A stretch of DNA of 64,000 bases from Collinsella aerofaciens (GTDB lineage: Bacteria; Actinomycetota; Coriobacteriia; Coriobacteriales; Coriobacteriaceae). Below are positions 45,070-53,909 of the stretch, in pieces. Where the stretch lies: NCBI RefSeq assembly GCF_009876115.1, contig NZ_WWSY01000021.1:7182-71181 (forward strand), given 5' to 3'. The translations under genes and the position numbers were made by a program. Each line of letters starts with the position of its first letter. Within the stretch, counting starts at the first letter, position 1. The notes below the pieces were generated by a model. That model saw only the letters and a program-made list of their open reading frames with translations, was not told where the DNA came from and searched no databases.

Positions 45070-45465
45070 CTATTCCGCCTTTTTAACGCGCGGCTTGCGA
45101 CCGCACGGCTTATCGACCAGTGCGGACTCACCGCTCTCGCGATACTGGCGGCACCAAGCCTTGACCGAAGACTCGCTAGGAATCTTGTGCTTGATCATGG
45201 CCTCGCGAACCGTCAGGCCGTTTTCCAAGCGGTCCTTAACCACGGCGAGCTTTACGTCGTACGAATAGGTGTGATGATGCGAACCGGCATTGAGAACGGC
45301 GTCGGCACCGCCCACGGCATACGCGCGGGCCCACTGACGAGCCGTGGCCTGGGGAATGCCAAGCTCCGCGGCGAGGGCGCGATGACCGACCCCCTCTTGG
45401 AGGACCTCGACAGCGCGCTGCCTAACCTCGGGCGCATGCGCGCGAGTCCTTGTTGCTTCCGACAT
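45070..45465 (-). CDS. Orphan double-HTH protein related to IS3 OrfA
   Basis: 131 residues from ATG 45465; a GTG at 45474 is possible and neither has a good ribosome site. Two transposase-type HTH segments: RQRAVEVLQEGVGHRALAAE...PQATARQWARAY (about 10-50) and VKLAVVKDRLENGLTVREAM...SSVKAWCRQYRE (about 70-115), ending in a basic tail. No OrfB, no terminal repeats and its own terminator, so it seems a domesticated DNA-binding protein. The region upstream is AT-rich. Confidence 0.7.
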   Translation of the reverse strand: MSEATRTRAHAPEVRQRAVEVLQEGVGHRALAAELGIPQATARQWARAYAVGGADAVLNAGSHHHTYSYDVKLAVVKDRLENGLTVREAMIKHKIPSESSVKAWCRQYRESGESALVDKPCGRKPRVKKAE

Positions 45466-45914
45466 ACCTGCCACTTCTTAGCCTTAACCGTTAACCTGCT
45501 TTCTTACGTGCATGTTAGATAGTAGCATTTTGCTGTTCCCGCGTAACAGTTAATTAAAAAAGATGCGGCGTTATCTGGGCATTTGGTACCAATTTACGAC
45601 ATTTCTTTATCGATTATTTACGCTGGTAGCTAGCTCGCAGCCAATCGTCATTCGCCTGTCAACAAAATTGACACCTCTTTATGTCCTTTGCTATAGCTGA
45701 TATGATTATTAACCCCTCCCCCAATAATTTTGAGTAATCGGCAAGGCAGTAGACGTCCTTACTCCTCATGATTACCGCGCATTGCCATCCACCGGAGCAA
45801 AACAAAAAGGGCGGGGCCTGCTGCGCTTGCAGGCCCCGCACCGGTTGACACCCGACGGGACACAGCCGGGCGAGGCGGATCCGTGCTACCGCCCTGCCTG
45901 GCCGCGATGTTCAA
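45466..45914. other. AT-rich intergenic region
   Basis: 449 bases. 45480-45780 is markedly AT-rich compared with the window and carries no convincing gene (a 60-codon minus-strand frame at 45659-45841 overlaps the terminator and looks spurious). The right end holds the reductase terminator. Confidence 0.5.
45801..45840 (-). terminator. Terminator of the OYE-type reductase gene
   Basis: On the minus strand GCGGGGCCTGC-AAGCGCA-GCAGGCCCCGC followed by CCTTTTTG. Confidence 0.85.
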
Positions 45915-47945
45915 CTACAGCTCGTTGGCCGCGTGATACGCCGTGCGAATGGCGCTCGCAATGTCGGCGGTGCGCTCGCCCGAGCAGTCGCCCACGCAGG
46001 TCACGGGCACCGTCACGCCATCCAGGTCAAACGCGTTGGCCTTGGATCCCACGGCCATCACCACGTAATCGCAGGCGATCTTCACCGGCTCCTCGGGGCC
46101 GTCCTCGGTGGTGTGCACGGCCTCCACGCCCTCGTCGGTAATGGCGGTCAGGCGGGTCTTAACGTGCTGTTCCACGTTGTGGGCGGCGAAGTCGCTCATG
46201 ATCAGCGGCAGAATGGTCTCGGACTCGCCCGCGGCAATCTTGTCGAGCATCTCGACGATCGCCACCTCGCAGCCGTGCTGCAGCAGGTACTCGGCAGTCT
46301 CGGTGCCCACCAGGCCACCGCCAATGACGGCGACGCGCCCGCTGAGCTCCACCTTGCCGGCCAGCACGTCCCAGCTCGAGACGACCTTGTCCGAGTCGGC
46401 ACCCGGAACGGGGATGACCACGTCGTGTGCGCCCACGGCCACAATCGCGGCGTCGGCGGCGTTGAGATCCTCGGCCGTAGCGGCATGGTTGAGCTCGACC
46501 TTCACGCCCAGGCCGGGCAGAATCTTCTCGTAATACTCGACCGAACGCATGATCTCGTCCTTGCGCGGGGGCGCGGCTGCCAGCACAATCTGGCCGCCCA
46601 AGTGATCGCTCGCCTCATAGACGGTCACGTCGTAGCCGCGCTTGGCCGCCACGCGCGCGGCCTCCAAGCCGGCAATACCGCCGCCCACCACGGCGACCTT
46701 CTTGTCGCCCTCGCCCGGCTTGATGGCGATGGTCGCCTCGTCGCCGTTCTCGGCATTGAGCACGCACGAGATGTACTTGCGGTTTTGAATCGCGTCGACG
46801 CAGCCCTTGTTGCAATTGAGGCACTCGCGAATGGGCTCACCCGTGGCGGCCTTCAGCGCAATGTCGGGGTCGCACATGAGCGAGCGGCCGTACGCGATGA
46901 TATCGGCCGAACCGTCTTCCAGAATCTTCTCGCCGGCCTCGACCGAAACCACGCGGCCGACGGTTGCCACCGGCACGGAGACCAGGGCCTTGACGCGCTC
47001 GGCCACGGGCAGCGTCCAGTTGTAGGGCATGGCGCCCATGGGCGGAATGGTGTCGCCCATGTTGCCGGTGTGGTTTGCCTGTGCGACCTGGATCATGTCG
47101 ATGCCGGCGCCCTCGAGCAGCTTGGCAAACTCGCAGGCCTCATCGGGCTGCAGGCCGCCCTTGCCGCGCGGCGTGCCGTCGGGGTTCTCCATGATCACGG
47201 GCAGTTTGTACTCCACCATCAGCTGCGGCGCGGCCTCCCTAATGGCGGCGACGACCTCGAGCGCATAGCGAACGCGGTTCTCGAACGAACCGCCGTACTC
47301 GTCGGTACGCTTGTTGAGGATGGCCGAACATAGCGAACCCACCAAGCGGTCGCCGTGGACCTCGATGGCGTCAATGCCGGCCTGCTGCGCGCGAGCGGCC
47401 GAGGCGGCGATGGCCTCCTTGATCTGGGTGAGCTGCTCTACGCTCGCCTCGTTCACAAAGTGCTGCATATCGTGGTGCAGCTTGGCATATGCCTGCTTGC
47501 GGATCTCGTTGGACTCGGCCATCTTGGCGGCGAAGGTCTCCTCGTCGCCGGCGGCCTTGGCCTCCTGCGCGGCCTTGGCGGCGGCCATGGAACCCATGAC
47601 CATGCGGCCGACACCGGGCACGTCGTACTCGGGGTGGAACAGCTGCAGCGCGACCTTGGCGCCGTGCTTGTGAACGGCGTCGGCCAGCGCCTTAAACGTG
47701 GGGATCTGGGCGTCGGTCGCCAACTTGGGCGTGGGGCTTGCGGTCATAACGGGAGCAACGTCGCCGATGACGATGTAGCTCACGCCGCCACGGGCCAGAC
47801 GCTCGTAAAAGGCCAGGCTGCGCTCGCCGATGGAGCCGTCGCGCTCCTCATAGCCGGTGGTTAGCGGCGGGAACATAATGCGGTTCTTGAGCTCAAGGGG
47901 GCCAACCGTAATGGGCTGGAGCAGCTTGGATGCAGGTGCGGTCAT
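45915..47945 (-). CDS. Old-yellow-enzyme-type NADH:flavin oxidoreductase (2-enoate reductase family)
   Basis: 676 residues from ATG 47945 (GAGAGGA seven bases upstream). Residues about 1-375 are the FMN-binding TIM barrel (KNRIMFPPLTTGYEERDG; HGDRLVGSLCSAILNKRTDEYGGS cited in part). A [4Fe-4S] site follows, CLNCNKGC...ISCVLN, then an FAD/NAD(P) domain (VAVVGGGIAGLEAARVAAKRG; VAVIGGGLVGTETAEYL). This is the layout of 2-enoate reductase, dienoyl-CoA reductase FadH and the bile-acid enzymes BaiCD/BaiH. HGDRL stands where catalytic HGAHGYL-type motifs occur, so the active-site loop is modified. Substrate unknown; an electron sink for an enoate or steroid-like compound is plausible. Confidence 0.85.
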   Translation of the reverse strand: MTAPASKLLQPITVGPLELKNRIMFPPLTTGYEERDGSIGERSLAFYERLARGGVSYIVIGDVAPVMTASPTPKLATDAQIPTFKALADAVHKHGAKVALQLFHPEYDVPGVGRMVMGSMAAAKAAQEAKAAGDEETFAAKMAESNEIRKQAYAKLHHDMQHFVNEASVEQLTQIKEAIAASAARAQQAGIDAIEVHGDRLVGSLCSAILNKRTDEYGGSFENRVRYALEVVAAIREAAPQLMVEYKLPVIMENPDGTPRGKGGLQPDEACEFAKLLEGAGIDMIQVAQANHTGNMGDTIPPMGAMPYNWTLPVAERVKALVSVPVATVGRVVSVEAGEKILEDGSADIIAYGRSLMCDPDIALKAATGEPIRECLNCNKGCVDAIQNRKYISCVLNAENGDEATIAIKPGEGDKKVAVVGGGIAGLEAARVAAKRGYDVTVYEASDHLGGQIVLAAAPPRKDEIMRSVEYYEKILPGLGVKVELNHAATAEDLNAADAAIVAVGAHDVVIPVPGADSDKVVSSWDVLAGKVELSGRVAVIGGGLVGTETAEYLLQHGCEVAIVEMLDKIAAGESETILPLIMSDFAAHNVEQHVKTRLTAITDEGVEAVHTTEDGPEEPVKIACDYVVMAVGSKANAFDLDGVTVPVTCVGDCSGERTADIASAIRTAYHAANEL

Positions 47946-48087
47946 GGACATTCCTCTCTTATAGGCGCGGCGGCGATGTTGCCGCGTAGTTGTCTAGAGG
48001 ATATGACATGGAAGTGCAGCAGCACAACGGAAATCGGCGGATAGCAGGTAGCGGCAGGTGGATGGGGCGGGGCGGCCCGTCGGTTTG

Positions 48088-48464
48088 TCTCGATCTGTAA
48101 CAGTTACTCAGCAAAACCGGGTCTTACTGTTACAGATCGAGATAAACGAGAGCGTTCCGTCGGAAAATCTCGATCTGTAACACCTACAGGCCAAAAACGA
48201 CCCTAGATGTTACAGATCGAGACATTCCTCTCAACCCATCCTCAACAATCTAAATCTGTAACATCTAGACCCACTGTTGGCCCCTGCCTGTTACAGATCG
48301 AGACAAACCAATCTAGCCTGCCGAAAGATCTCGATCTGTAACGGTTACTCGGCAAAATGGGCCCCAGATGTTACAGATTGAGACAAACGGGATCCAACCC
48401 ACCGGTATATCTCGATCTGTAACACCTAGCCGCCCAAATCGGGTCTAGATGTTACAGATCGAGA
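48088..48464. repeat. Regular array of ten alternating 15-mers
   Basis: TCTCGATCTGTAACA (forward) at 48088, 48168, 48249, 48329 and 48410 alternates with TGTTACAGATCGAGA (its exact complement) at 48128, 48208, 48289, 48369 and 48450. Gaps between units are 25, 25, 25, 26, 25, 25, 25, 26 and 25 nt, giving a 40-41 bp period. Units are exact apart from TCTAAATCTGTAACA at 48249, a final G at 48343 and one C-to-T change at 48369-48383. Gap sequences differ. A shorter copy lies at 12408. Confidence 0.92.
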
Positions 48465-48513
48465 TTTTGTTTGAGAGGCTGAGAATTGGACCGAAAACAC
48501 GGTCCCGAAATAA

Positions 48514-48544
48514 CAAAAAAGCTCGCCGGCCAGGCCGACGAGCT
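48514..48544 (-). terminator. Terminator of the tRNA gene
   Basis: On the minus strand CAGCTCGTCGGCC-TGG-CCGGCGAGCTTTTTTG, about ten bases past the tRNA 3' end. Confidence 0.85.
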
Positions 48545-48553
48545 GCAAGTTCT

Positions 48554-48630
48554 TGGTCGCGGGGGCAGGATTTGAACCTACGACCTCCGGGTTATGAGCC
48601 CGGCGAGCTACCAGACTGCTCCACCCCGCA
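48554..48630 (-). tRNA. Initiator tRNA-fMet (CAT)
   Basis: 77 nt, encoded CCA included. Anticodon CAT at 48594-48596, within the three consecutive G:C pairs of the anticodon stem (CGGGCTCATAACCCG) that mark initiator tRNAs. T loop GGTTCAAATCC and D arm AGCAGTCTGGTAGCT are standard. Position 1 is T opposite G72, a weak pair in place of the C1xA72 mismatch of E. coli, which still leaves the end poorly paired for formylation. Confidence 0.95.
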
Positions 48631-48827
48631 ATGTCTGGGCGCCTCATGTGCGCAAAAAAGAATATTACGCGGGAGTTCGGTAAGCGGCAAGGAAAATCTC
48701 GTAGAGCATAATTCCTTCATATTTAAAACCCCTCAGCCCCTATCACCGTAAACGAATCGCAGCCGAGCGCCGTCGACGGCACGTATACAATGGTGCGCGT
48801 CCTTTTATGCCAACACCGGGAGTAGAC

Positions 48828-49601
48828 ATGCTGCTCGCTATCGATATGGGAAATACGCAGACGGCCATGGGCCTGTTTGACGGAGACGAGCTGGTGCAGT
48901 CGTGGCGCATGCCCACCGACCGCTCTTATACCGCCGACGAGATTCATGTGCGCCTGATGGGTTTCTTTAAGATGTACGGCCTTTCGCTCGATGCGGTCGA
49001 CGCGATCGCCTTTGCCGGCGTGGTGCCGCAGCTCTCGCGCGAGTGGCACGCCGTGGCCGACCGCATTGCCGCGGACGCCATCGTCATCGGGCCGCAGACG
49101 GCCGCGGTGACCAAGCTGCGGGCGGCGCGTCCCCAGGCCGTGGGCGCCGACCGCGTCGCCAACGCCGTTGCGGCAGAGACCTTCTACGGCGCGCCGGCGA
49201 TTGTGGTGGACTTTGGCACCGCAACCAATATCGACGTCATCGACGAGGACGGCTATTACATTGGCGGAGCGATCGCGCCGGGCATCCGCATCTCCATGGA
49301 CGCGCTTGCTGCCCGTGCCGCCAAGCTCGCCAGCGTGCCGCTCGAGGCGCCCGAGCATGCCATCGGCCGCGATACCGAGGAGTGCATCAAGGTGGGCGCC
49401 GTGATGGGCGCCGCCGCCATGGCCGAGGGCCTGGTCGCGCGCATGAAGCGCGAGCTGGGCCGCGAGGATGCCACCGTTATCGCCACGGGCGGCCTCGCCA
49501 GCATCGTCGCCGATTCGACCGACGCCTTCGACGTGGTAGACGGCCAACTCACCATCAAGGGCATCTGCGAAATCTACCGCCGCATGCAGAAGCTAGCGTA
49601 G
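48828..49601 (+). CDS. coaX: Type III pantothenate kinase CoaX
   Basis: 257 residues from ATG 48828 with GGGAG five bases upstream (a longer frame to 48807 has none). First step of CoA synthesis. Motifs: N-terminal LLAIDMGNTQTAMGLF phosphate loop, PQAVGADRVANAVAA (GADR motif), IVVDFGTATNIDVI and GGAIAPGIRISMDAL. Convergent with the BirA-like gene; the classic coaX neighbour is birA. Confidence 0.94.
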   Translation: MLLAIDMGNTQTAMGLFDGDELVQSWRMPTDRSYTADEIHVRLMGFFKMYGLSLDAVDAIAFAGVVPQLSREWHAVADRIAADAIVIGPQTAAVTKLRAARPQAVGADRVANAVAAETFYGAPAIVVDFGTATNIDVIDEDGYYIGGAIAPGIRISMDALAARAAKLASVPLEAPEHAIGRDTEECIKVGAVMGAAAMAEGLVARMKRELGREDATVIATGGLASIVADSTDAFDVVDGQLTIKGICEIYRRMQKLA

Positions 49602-49621
49602 GCTCTGGCGAAGCCGAGACG

Positions 49622-50323
49622 CTACAGACCGCGAATCCGTACGGCCTCGGGCGGAAACTCCTGCTCGCCGGCGTCGGTCTTGATGGTCGCGCGACCCCAG
49701 ATGTCCAGGCCCGCAAACACGCCCACCGCGAGCGGCAGGCCGTTGGGCGACACCGCCGCGACCTGACGACCCAGCAGTGGCACCATGTCAAAGTACTCGC
49801 CCAGCACCGGAGCCAGCGGGCCGGCGGCGCCCTGCGGCGTGTTGGCGGCAACTGCCCAGGTGTCCACGCGGACCAGCACGGCGGCGGCCAATGCCTCGAC
49901 CAGCGCTTCGTCAGCCACGTCCACACCAAGCTCGCTCAGCGCCGAACGCTCAATATCCACCGTCACGGCACCGAAGATGCCCGCAGCACCGGCACCGCCG
50001 TTCACGGCAACACGCGCGAGCGACGTCTCAAACGCAGGCGCACCGCACACGATATCGCTCGGCCACTGGATACCCACCTTGCCGGCAAGGCCCAGGCCCG
50101 GCGTCGACGCCGTGCCCACGAGCGCGTCCATCATGCCCATCGCCGCTACAAACGGCAGGCCGTGGAAGGCGTGCATGTTCACATCGGGGCGCACAACCAG
50201 CGAAAACGTCAGCGAAGCATCGCCCGCGCTCCACGCGCACCAGCCCGCGGACACGCCCTCGCGGCCCGCGTCACGCGCGGCGTCAAGCTCGGTACCGACG
50301 GCTACAGCATTCATCTCAATCAT
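49622..50323 (-). CDS. Degenerate biotin-protein-ligase-like protein
   Basis: 233 residues, starting immediately after the folP-folK stop (TAG-ATG). It follows the BPL/LPL catalytic fold: SLTFSLVVRP, GLPFVAAMGMMDAL, then GIQWPSDIV (normally KWPND) and a C-terminal SH3-like domain (GVFAGLDIWGRATIKTD). The GRGRxGR biotinyl-AMP loop is replaced by GREGVSAGWCAW and the catalytic Lys of KWPND by Gln, so biotin transfer is doubtful. It keeps the genomic place of BirA beside CoaX. Either an inactive relative or an enzyme with another role. Confidence 0.7.
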   Translation of the reverse strand: MIEMNAVAVGTELDAARDAGREGVSAGWCAWSAGDASLTFSLVVRPDVNMHAFHGLPFVAAMGMMDALVGTASTPGLGLAGKVGIQWPSDIVCGAPAFETSLARVAVNGGAGAAGIFGAVTVDIERSALSELGVDVADEALVEALAAAVLVRVDTWAVAANTPQGAAGPLAPVLGEYFDMVPLLGRQVAAVSPNGLPLAVGVFAGLDIWGRATIKTDAGEQEFPPEAVRIRGL

Positions 50324-52054
50324 CTACATACGCCCCAATTCGCCCACGATATGGCCCACGCGGTCCTCGGGCTCCTTGACCTCGACGCCGTTGTAGCGGA
50401 AGAACCGCGCCGGGTCGTGCATCAGATCCTCGAGCGGCACCAGCACAAAGTCACGCTCGCCGATCAGCGGATGCGGCAGGCGCAGCTTTTTGCCGCCGTG
50501 GGTCTCGCCGTCCATCCACAGCAGGTCCAAGTCGATGGTGCGCGGACCGTTGGCCTTGGCCTTTTTGGAGCGGTCGCGACCCAGCTCGGCCTCGATCTTC
50601 ATGAGCTCGTCGAGCAGCACCAACGGCGCCAGCTCGGTCTTAATCTCGATGACGGCGTTGGCAAACGCGTCCTGGCGCGTCTCGTAGGCCGGCTCGCTCT
50701 CGTAGATCTTGGAGGAGTTGGACACGCAGGTGAGTGGAATCTCGGCGATCATGTCGCGTGCGGCGCGGATGTTGTCACAGCGATGCCCCAGGTTGGAGCC
50801 CACGGCCACAAACGCGCGGCGCGGCTGCGGCTTGGCAACCGCCCAGTAGCCGTTCAGGAACTGCGCAAAGCCCGCGGCGTCGTGCACGCGCACGATGTTG
50901 GCGCCGGCCTGGATGGCGCCCAGGCACACGCCAAACGTAGCGGCATCGCGCTCGGCGGCCTCGGTCACGCCCGAGACGGCGCCCACAAAGCGCTTGCGCG
51001 ATACAGCGCACATGAGCGGATAGCCCAGTGACGCCATCTTGGCAGTCTCGCGCTGGATGACGATGTCCTCGTTAGCCGACTTACCAAAGCCCGGGCCAGG
51101 ATCGATGCAGATGCGGTCGCGCGACACGCCGGCGTGGATGAGCGCGCGGGCCTGGTCGGACAGAAAGCCCATGACGCGGCGCATGATGGGCGCCGAATCG
51201 GGCAGGGTGAAGCGGCGGAGCTGCGAGGTGGGCACGTAGGCCTCCTCGCGGCGGGCGCTTCGGCGCATCATGGCGGCCAGACGGTCATTGGACTCCGATG
51301 CGGCCTCGGTGGCCTCGGGCGCGGGCGCGACGGTCTCGGCGGCAGCAGCCTGCTCGGCGGCCGGCGTCTCCTGCTCGCTTGCAGGCTCGGTCGCGGGCTC
51401 AGGTTCGCCAAACGGCAACGAGGGCTGCACCACGCCGCCCGGAAGCTTGGCCTCCGGCTTAGGCTCGCCCAGTAACTTGCCGCGACGGCGGCGAGCCGGC
51501 TTCTCAGCCTCACGCGCGGCCTCAGCAGCCGCCTCGCGCGCCTTCTCGGCAACAAACGCCGCAGCCGAGGTATCGAGCTGCACCGTTGCGTGCGTGCGTG
51601 CGGGCGCGGCGACCTCGCCGGCATGCATCACGATGACGCCGCAGGTGCTCGTCTTAACAAACTCGACCATCTTGGGGTCGGTGAAGCCGGTCACGTCGTT
51701 GACGATCGAGGCGCCGCAGCGCACGGCCGCCTTGGCAACCGCCACGTGGCGCGTGTCGATCGAGACGATGGCGCCCTCCTTGGCCAGCGCGCGCACCACG
51801 GGCAGCACGCGGCGAGCCTCCTCGTCGGGGTTGACCGGGGTAAAACCAGGGCGCGTGGACTCGCCGCCTACGTCGATGATGTCGGCGCCGGCGTCGAGCA
51901 TCGCCAGACCGTACTCGATGGCGGCATCCGGGTCGAAGTGCTCCCCGCCATCGCTAAACGAATCGGGCGTCACGTTGAGGACGCCCATGATGCGCGGACG
52001 GTCAAAGCTGAGCTCATACTTTCCGCACCGCCATGTCTTGCTGTCGTTCGCCAT
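50324..52054 (-). CDS. folP: Fused dihydropteroate synthase / HPPK (FolP-FolK) with large insertion
   Basis: 576 residues from ATG 52054 (AGGAGG six bases upstream). Residues about 1-145 and 285-405 are DHPS (IMGVLNVTPDSFSDGG; DVGGESTRPG; DPGPGFGKSANED), joining pterin pyrophosphate with p-aminobenzoate. Residues about 412-576 are HPPK (AFVAVGSNLG; GPRTIDLDLLWM; LPHPLIGERDFVLVPL). About 135 residues rich in Glu, Ala, Pro and Arg (148-285) replace the short DHPS loop after the MHAGE motif. HPPK normally precedes DHPS in the pathway, and the fusion may channel product backwards. The sirtuin gene lies upstream, the BirA-like gene directly downstream. Confidence 0.92.
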   Translation of the reverse strand: MANDSKTWRCGKYELSFDRPRIMGVLNVTPDSFSDGGEHFDPDAAIEYGLAMLDAGADIIDVGGESTRPGFTPVNPDEEARRVLPVVRALAKEGAIVSIDTRHVAVAKAAVRCGASIVNDVTGFTDPKMVEFVKTSTCGVIVMHAGEVAAPARTHATVQLDTSAAAFVAEKAREAAAEAAREAEKPARRRRGKLLGEPKPEAKLPGGVVQPSLPFGEPEPATEPASEQETPAAEQAAAAETVAPAPEATEAASESNDRLAAMMRRSARREEAYVPTSQLRRFTLPDSAPIMRRVMGFLSDQARALIHAGVSRDRICIDPGPGFGKSANEDIVIQRETAKMASLGYPLMCAVSRKRFVGAVSGVTEAAERDAATFGVCLGAIQAGANIVRVHDAAGFAQFLNGYWAVAKPQPRRAFVAVGSNLGHRCDNIRAARDMIAEIPLTCVSNSSKIYESEPAYETRQDAFANAVIEIKTELAPLVLLDELMKIEAELGRDRSKKAKANGPRTIDLDLLWMDGETHGGKKLRLPHPLIGERDFVLVPLEDLMHDPARFFRYNGVEVKEPEDRVGHIVGELGRM

Positions 52055-52149
52055 GAACATCCTCCTAAAATGCCCACGCCGCCGAGCTTGGGGAGCTGGC
52101 GGCGGGGTCGCTTTGCACTCAGTCTTTCTATTGTATCCGCGCACACGGG

Positions 52150-52902
52150 CTAGAACGCAAACGCGGCCGCGATGTCGCAAGAAATCAGCAGGTCGGCATT
52201 TGCATCCTGATCGGTAGGCGCCAAATTGCAAATGGCCAGCGTATCGCCAGTAAAGTAACGCGTAAGGCCTGCCGCCGGATACACCACGAGCGAGGTCCCG
52301 CCCACAATGAGGGCATCGGCCGCGGCGATGGCGGCAACGGCACCAGTCAACACACGCTCGTCGAGCGGCTCTTCGTAGAGCACCACATCGGGCTTGATGC
52401 GACCACCGCACGCGGGGCACACGGGCACGCCCGCGGCGTCCTCGTGCTCGCGCGAGCAAATCCACTCGGCGCTATAGACCGCGCCGCACGACTGGCAAAT
52501 GTTGCGATGGACCGATCCGTGCAGCTCAAACACGCGCTGCGAGCCCGCCATCTGATGCAAGCCGTCGATGTTTTGCGTCACCACGGCATCGAGCTTGCCA
52601 GCTCGCTCCAGCTCGGCCAGCTTGGTGTGGCAGCGGTTGGGCTTAGCGTTAAGCGCGATCATCTTGGTGCGGTAAAAGTCGAAGAACTCCGCCGGATGTG
52701 TCTCGTAAAAGCTGTGCGAGAGCATGGTCTCGGGCGGATAGGCAAACTGCTGGTGATACAGGCCGTCCACGCTGCGAAAATCGGGAATGCCACTCGCCGT
52801 GGAAACACCCGCGCCGCCAAAGAACACCACACGCTTGTGGGTACCGAACAGCTCCGCCAGTGCGGCGGAGGCCTGCTTGGGGTCCGATATTGCCTGCGTC
52901 AT
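52150..52902 (-). CDS. Sir2-family NAD-dependent protein deacylase (CobB-type)
   Basis: 250 residues from ATG 52902 (GGAGGA five bases upstream). NAD-binding GAGVSTASGIPDFRS, catalytic core TQNIDGLHQMAG with His in VFELHGSVHR, and a Zn site of two Cys pairs (CQSCGAVY; CPACGG). Removes acetyl or other acyl groups from lysine. The longer frame upstream is not supported. About 95 bases precede folP-folK on the same strand, so they may share a transcript. Confidence 0.93.
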   Translation of the reverse strand: MTQAISDPKQASAALAELFGTHKRVVFFGGAGVSTASGIPDFRSVDGLYHQQFAYPPETMLSHSFYETHPAEFFDFYRTKMIALNAKPNRCHTKLAELERAGKLDAVVTQNIDGLHQMAGSQRVFELHGSVHRNICQSCGAVYSAEWICSREHEDAAGVPVCPACGGRIKPDVVLYEEPLDERVLTGAVAAIAAADALIVGGTSLVVYPAAGLTRYFTGDTLAICNLAPTDQDANADLLISCDIAAAFAF

Positions 52903-53016
52903 ATGAGTCCTCCGTCCATGTTGGTCGGGGCGACTGCGATTGCGCCGTCGTCCGCGGGGCCCGCCCCGCCTCTGTTGCGCTAATCTTAAGCCTGCCAACC
53001 CCGTCGAAAGGACACC

Positions 53017-53835
53017 ATGCCTCAGACTTACACTTTCGCCTCGTGGAACGTCAACGGCCTGCGCGCCGTGCTCAAAAAGGACCCGAGCTTTATCCAGATC
53101 ACGCAAGAACTCGACGTCGATATCCTGGCGCTGCAAGAGACCAAGCTGCAAGAAGGCCAGGTCGATATTGACCTGCCCGGCTATCACCAAACCTGGAGCT
53201 ACGCCGAGCGTAAAGGCTATTCGGGCACTGCGGTCTTTAGCCGCCAGGAACCGCTGCGCGTGCTGCACGCCGATGCGCTGCTGCCCTACGCCGGCGAGGG
53301 TGAGGCAGCTGAGCTCGTTGCCCAAGCCGCGACCGAGGGCCGTGTCTGCGCGCTGGAGTTCGACAAATTCTGGTTTGTCGACGTCTATACGCCCAACGCC
53401 CAAAATGAGCTCGCGCGCATCGATGTGCGCATGGCCTGGGACGATGCTTACCGCGGCTTTTTGAACGCACTCGAGCGCGAGACCGGCAAACCCGTCGTGA
53501 CCTGCGGCGACTTTAACGTGGCGCACGAGGAGATCGACCTTAAGAACCCCAAGTCCAACCGCGGCAACGCGGGCTTTTCGGACGAAGAGCGCGGCAAGTT
53601 TACCGAGCTGCTCGACGCCGGTTTTACCGATACCTGGCGCGCGGCAAACCCCGACGTCGAGGGCGTCTACAGCTGGTGGAGCTATCGCTTTAATGCCCGC
53701 AAGAACAACGCCGGCTGGCGCATCGACTACTTCCTGGTAAGCGACGCAATCGCCGACAACGTACGCGACACCGGCATCCGCAGCGACATCTTTGGCAGCG
53801 ACCACTGCCCCGTCACCCTCACGCTAGAGCTCTAG
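53017..53835 (+). CDS. xth: Exodeoxyribonuclease III (AP endonuclease)
   Basis: 272 residues from ATG 53017 with GAAAGGA upstream. ExoIII/APE1 signatures: ASWNVNGLRA, ILALQETKLQE (metal Glu), FVDVYTPNAQ, VTCGDFNVAHEEIDLKNP, and RIDYFLVSDAI...SDHCPV with the catalytic His. Repairs abasic sites and 3' blocked ends. Confidence 0.94.
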   Translation: MPQTYTFASWNVNGLRAVLKKDPSFIQITQELDVDILALQETKLQEGQVDIDLPGYHQTWSYAERKGYSGTAVFSRQEPLRVLHADALLPYAGEGEAAELVAQAATEGRVCALEFDKFWFVDVYTPNAQNELARIDVRMAWDDAYRGFLNALERETGKPVVTCGDFNVAHEEIDLKNPKSNRGNAGFSDEERGKFTELLDAGFTDTWRAANPDVEGVYSWWSYRFNARKNNAGWRIDYFLVSDAIADNVRDTGIRSDIFGSDHCPVTLTLEL

Positions 53836-53841
53836 CCCCAA

Positions 53842-53879
53842 CTGATCCCCTGGGGACGGAGGAAAACGGATCATTTTGG
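53842..53879. repeat. Direct repeat, copy 1 (precedes E2)
   Basis: CTGATCCCCTGGGGACGGAGGAAAACGGATCATTTTGG, cited as CTGATCCCCTGGGGACGGAG then GAAAACGGATCATTTTGG. It matches 54082-54128 apart from a 9-nt insertion there and a few substitutions. Confidence 0.75.
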
Positions 53880-53909
53880 GCCTCGTGAGGGTATCCGCGT
53901 GACCCATCC

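Larger units (their letters stand above)
47946..48553. other. Promoter of the reductase, 15-mer array, and tRNA terminator
   Basis: 608 bases between the reductase start and the tRNA. The first 140 are the reductase promoter. The array of ten alternating 15-mers spans 48088-48464. A tRNA terminator ends the block. No protein gene is seen. Confidence 0.75.

Noticed and set aside
48088..48464. CRISPR array
   Set aside because: Units are 15 bp and alternate in orientation; there is no leader and no cas gene in the window.
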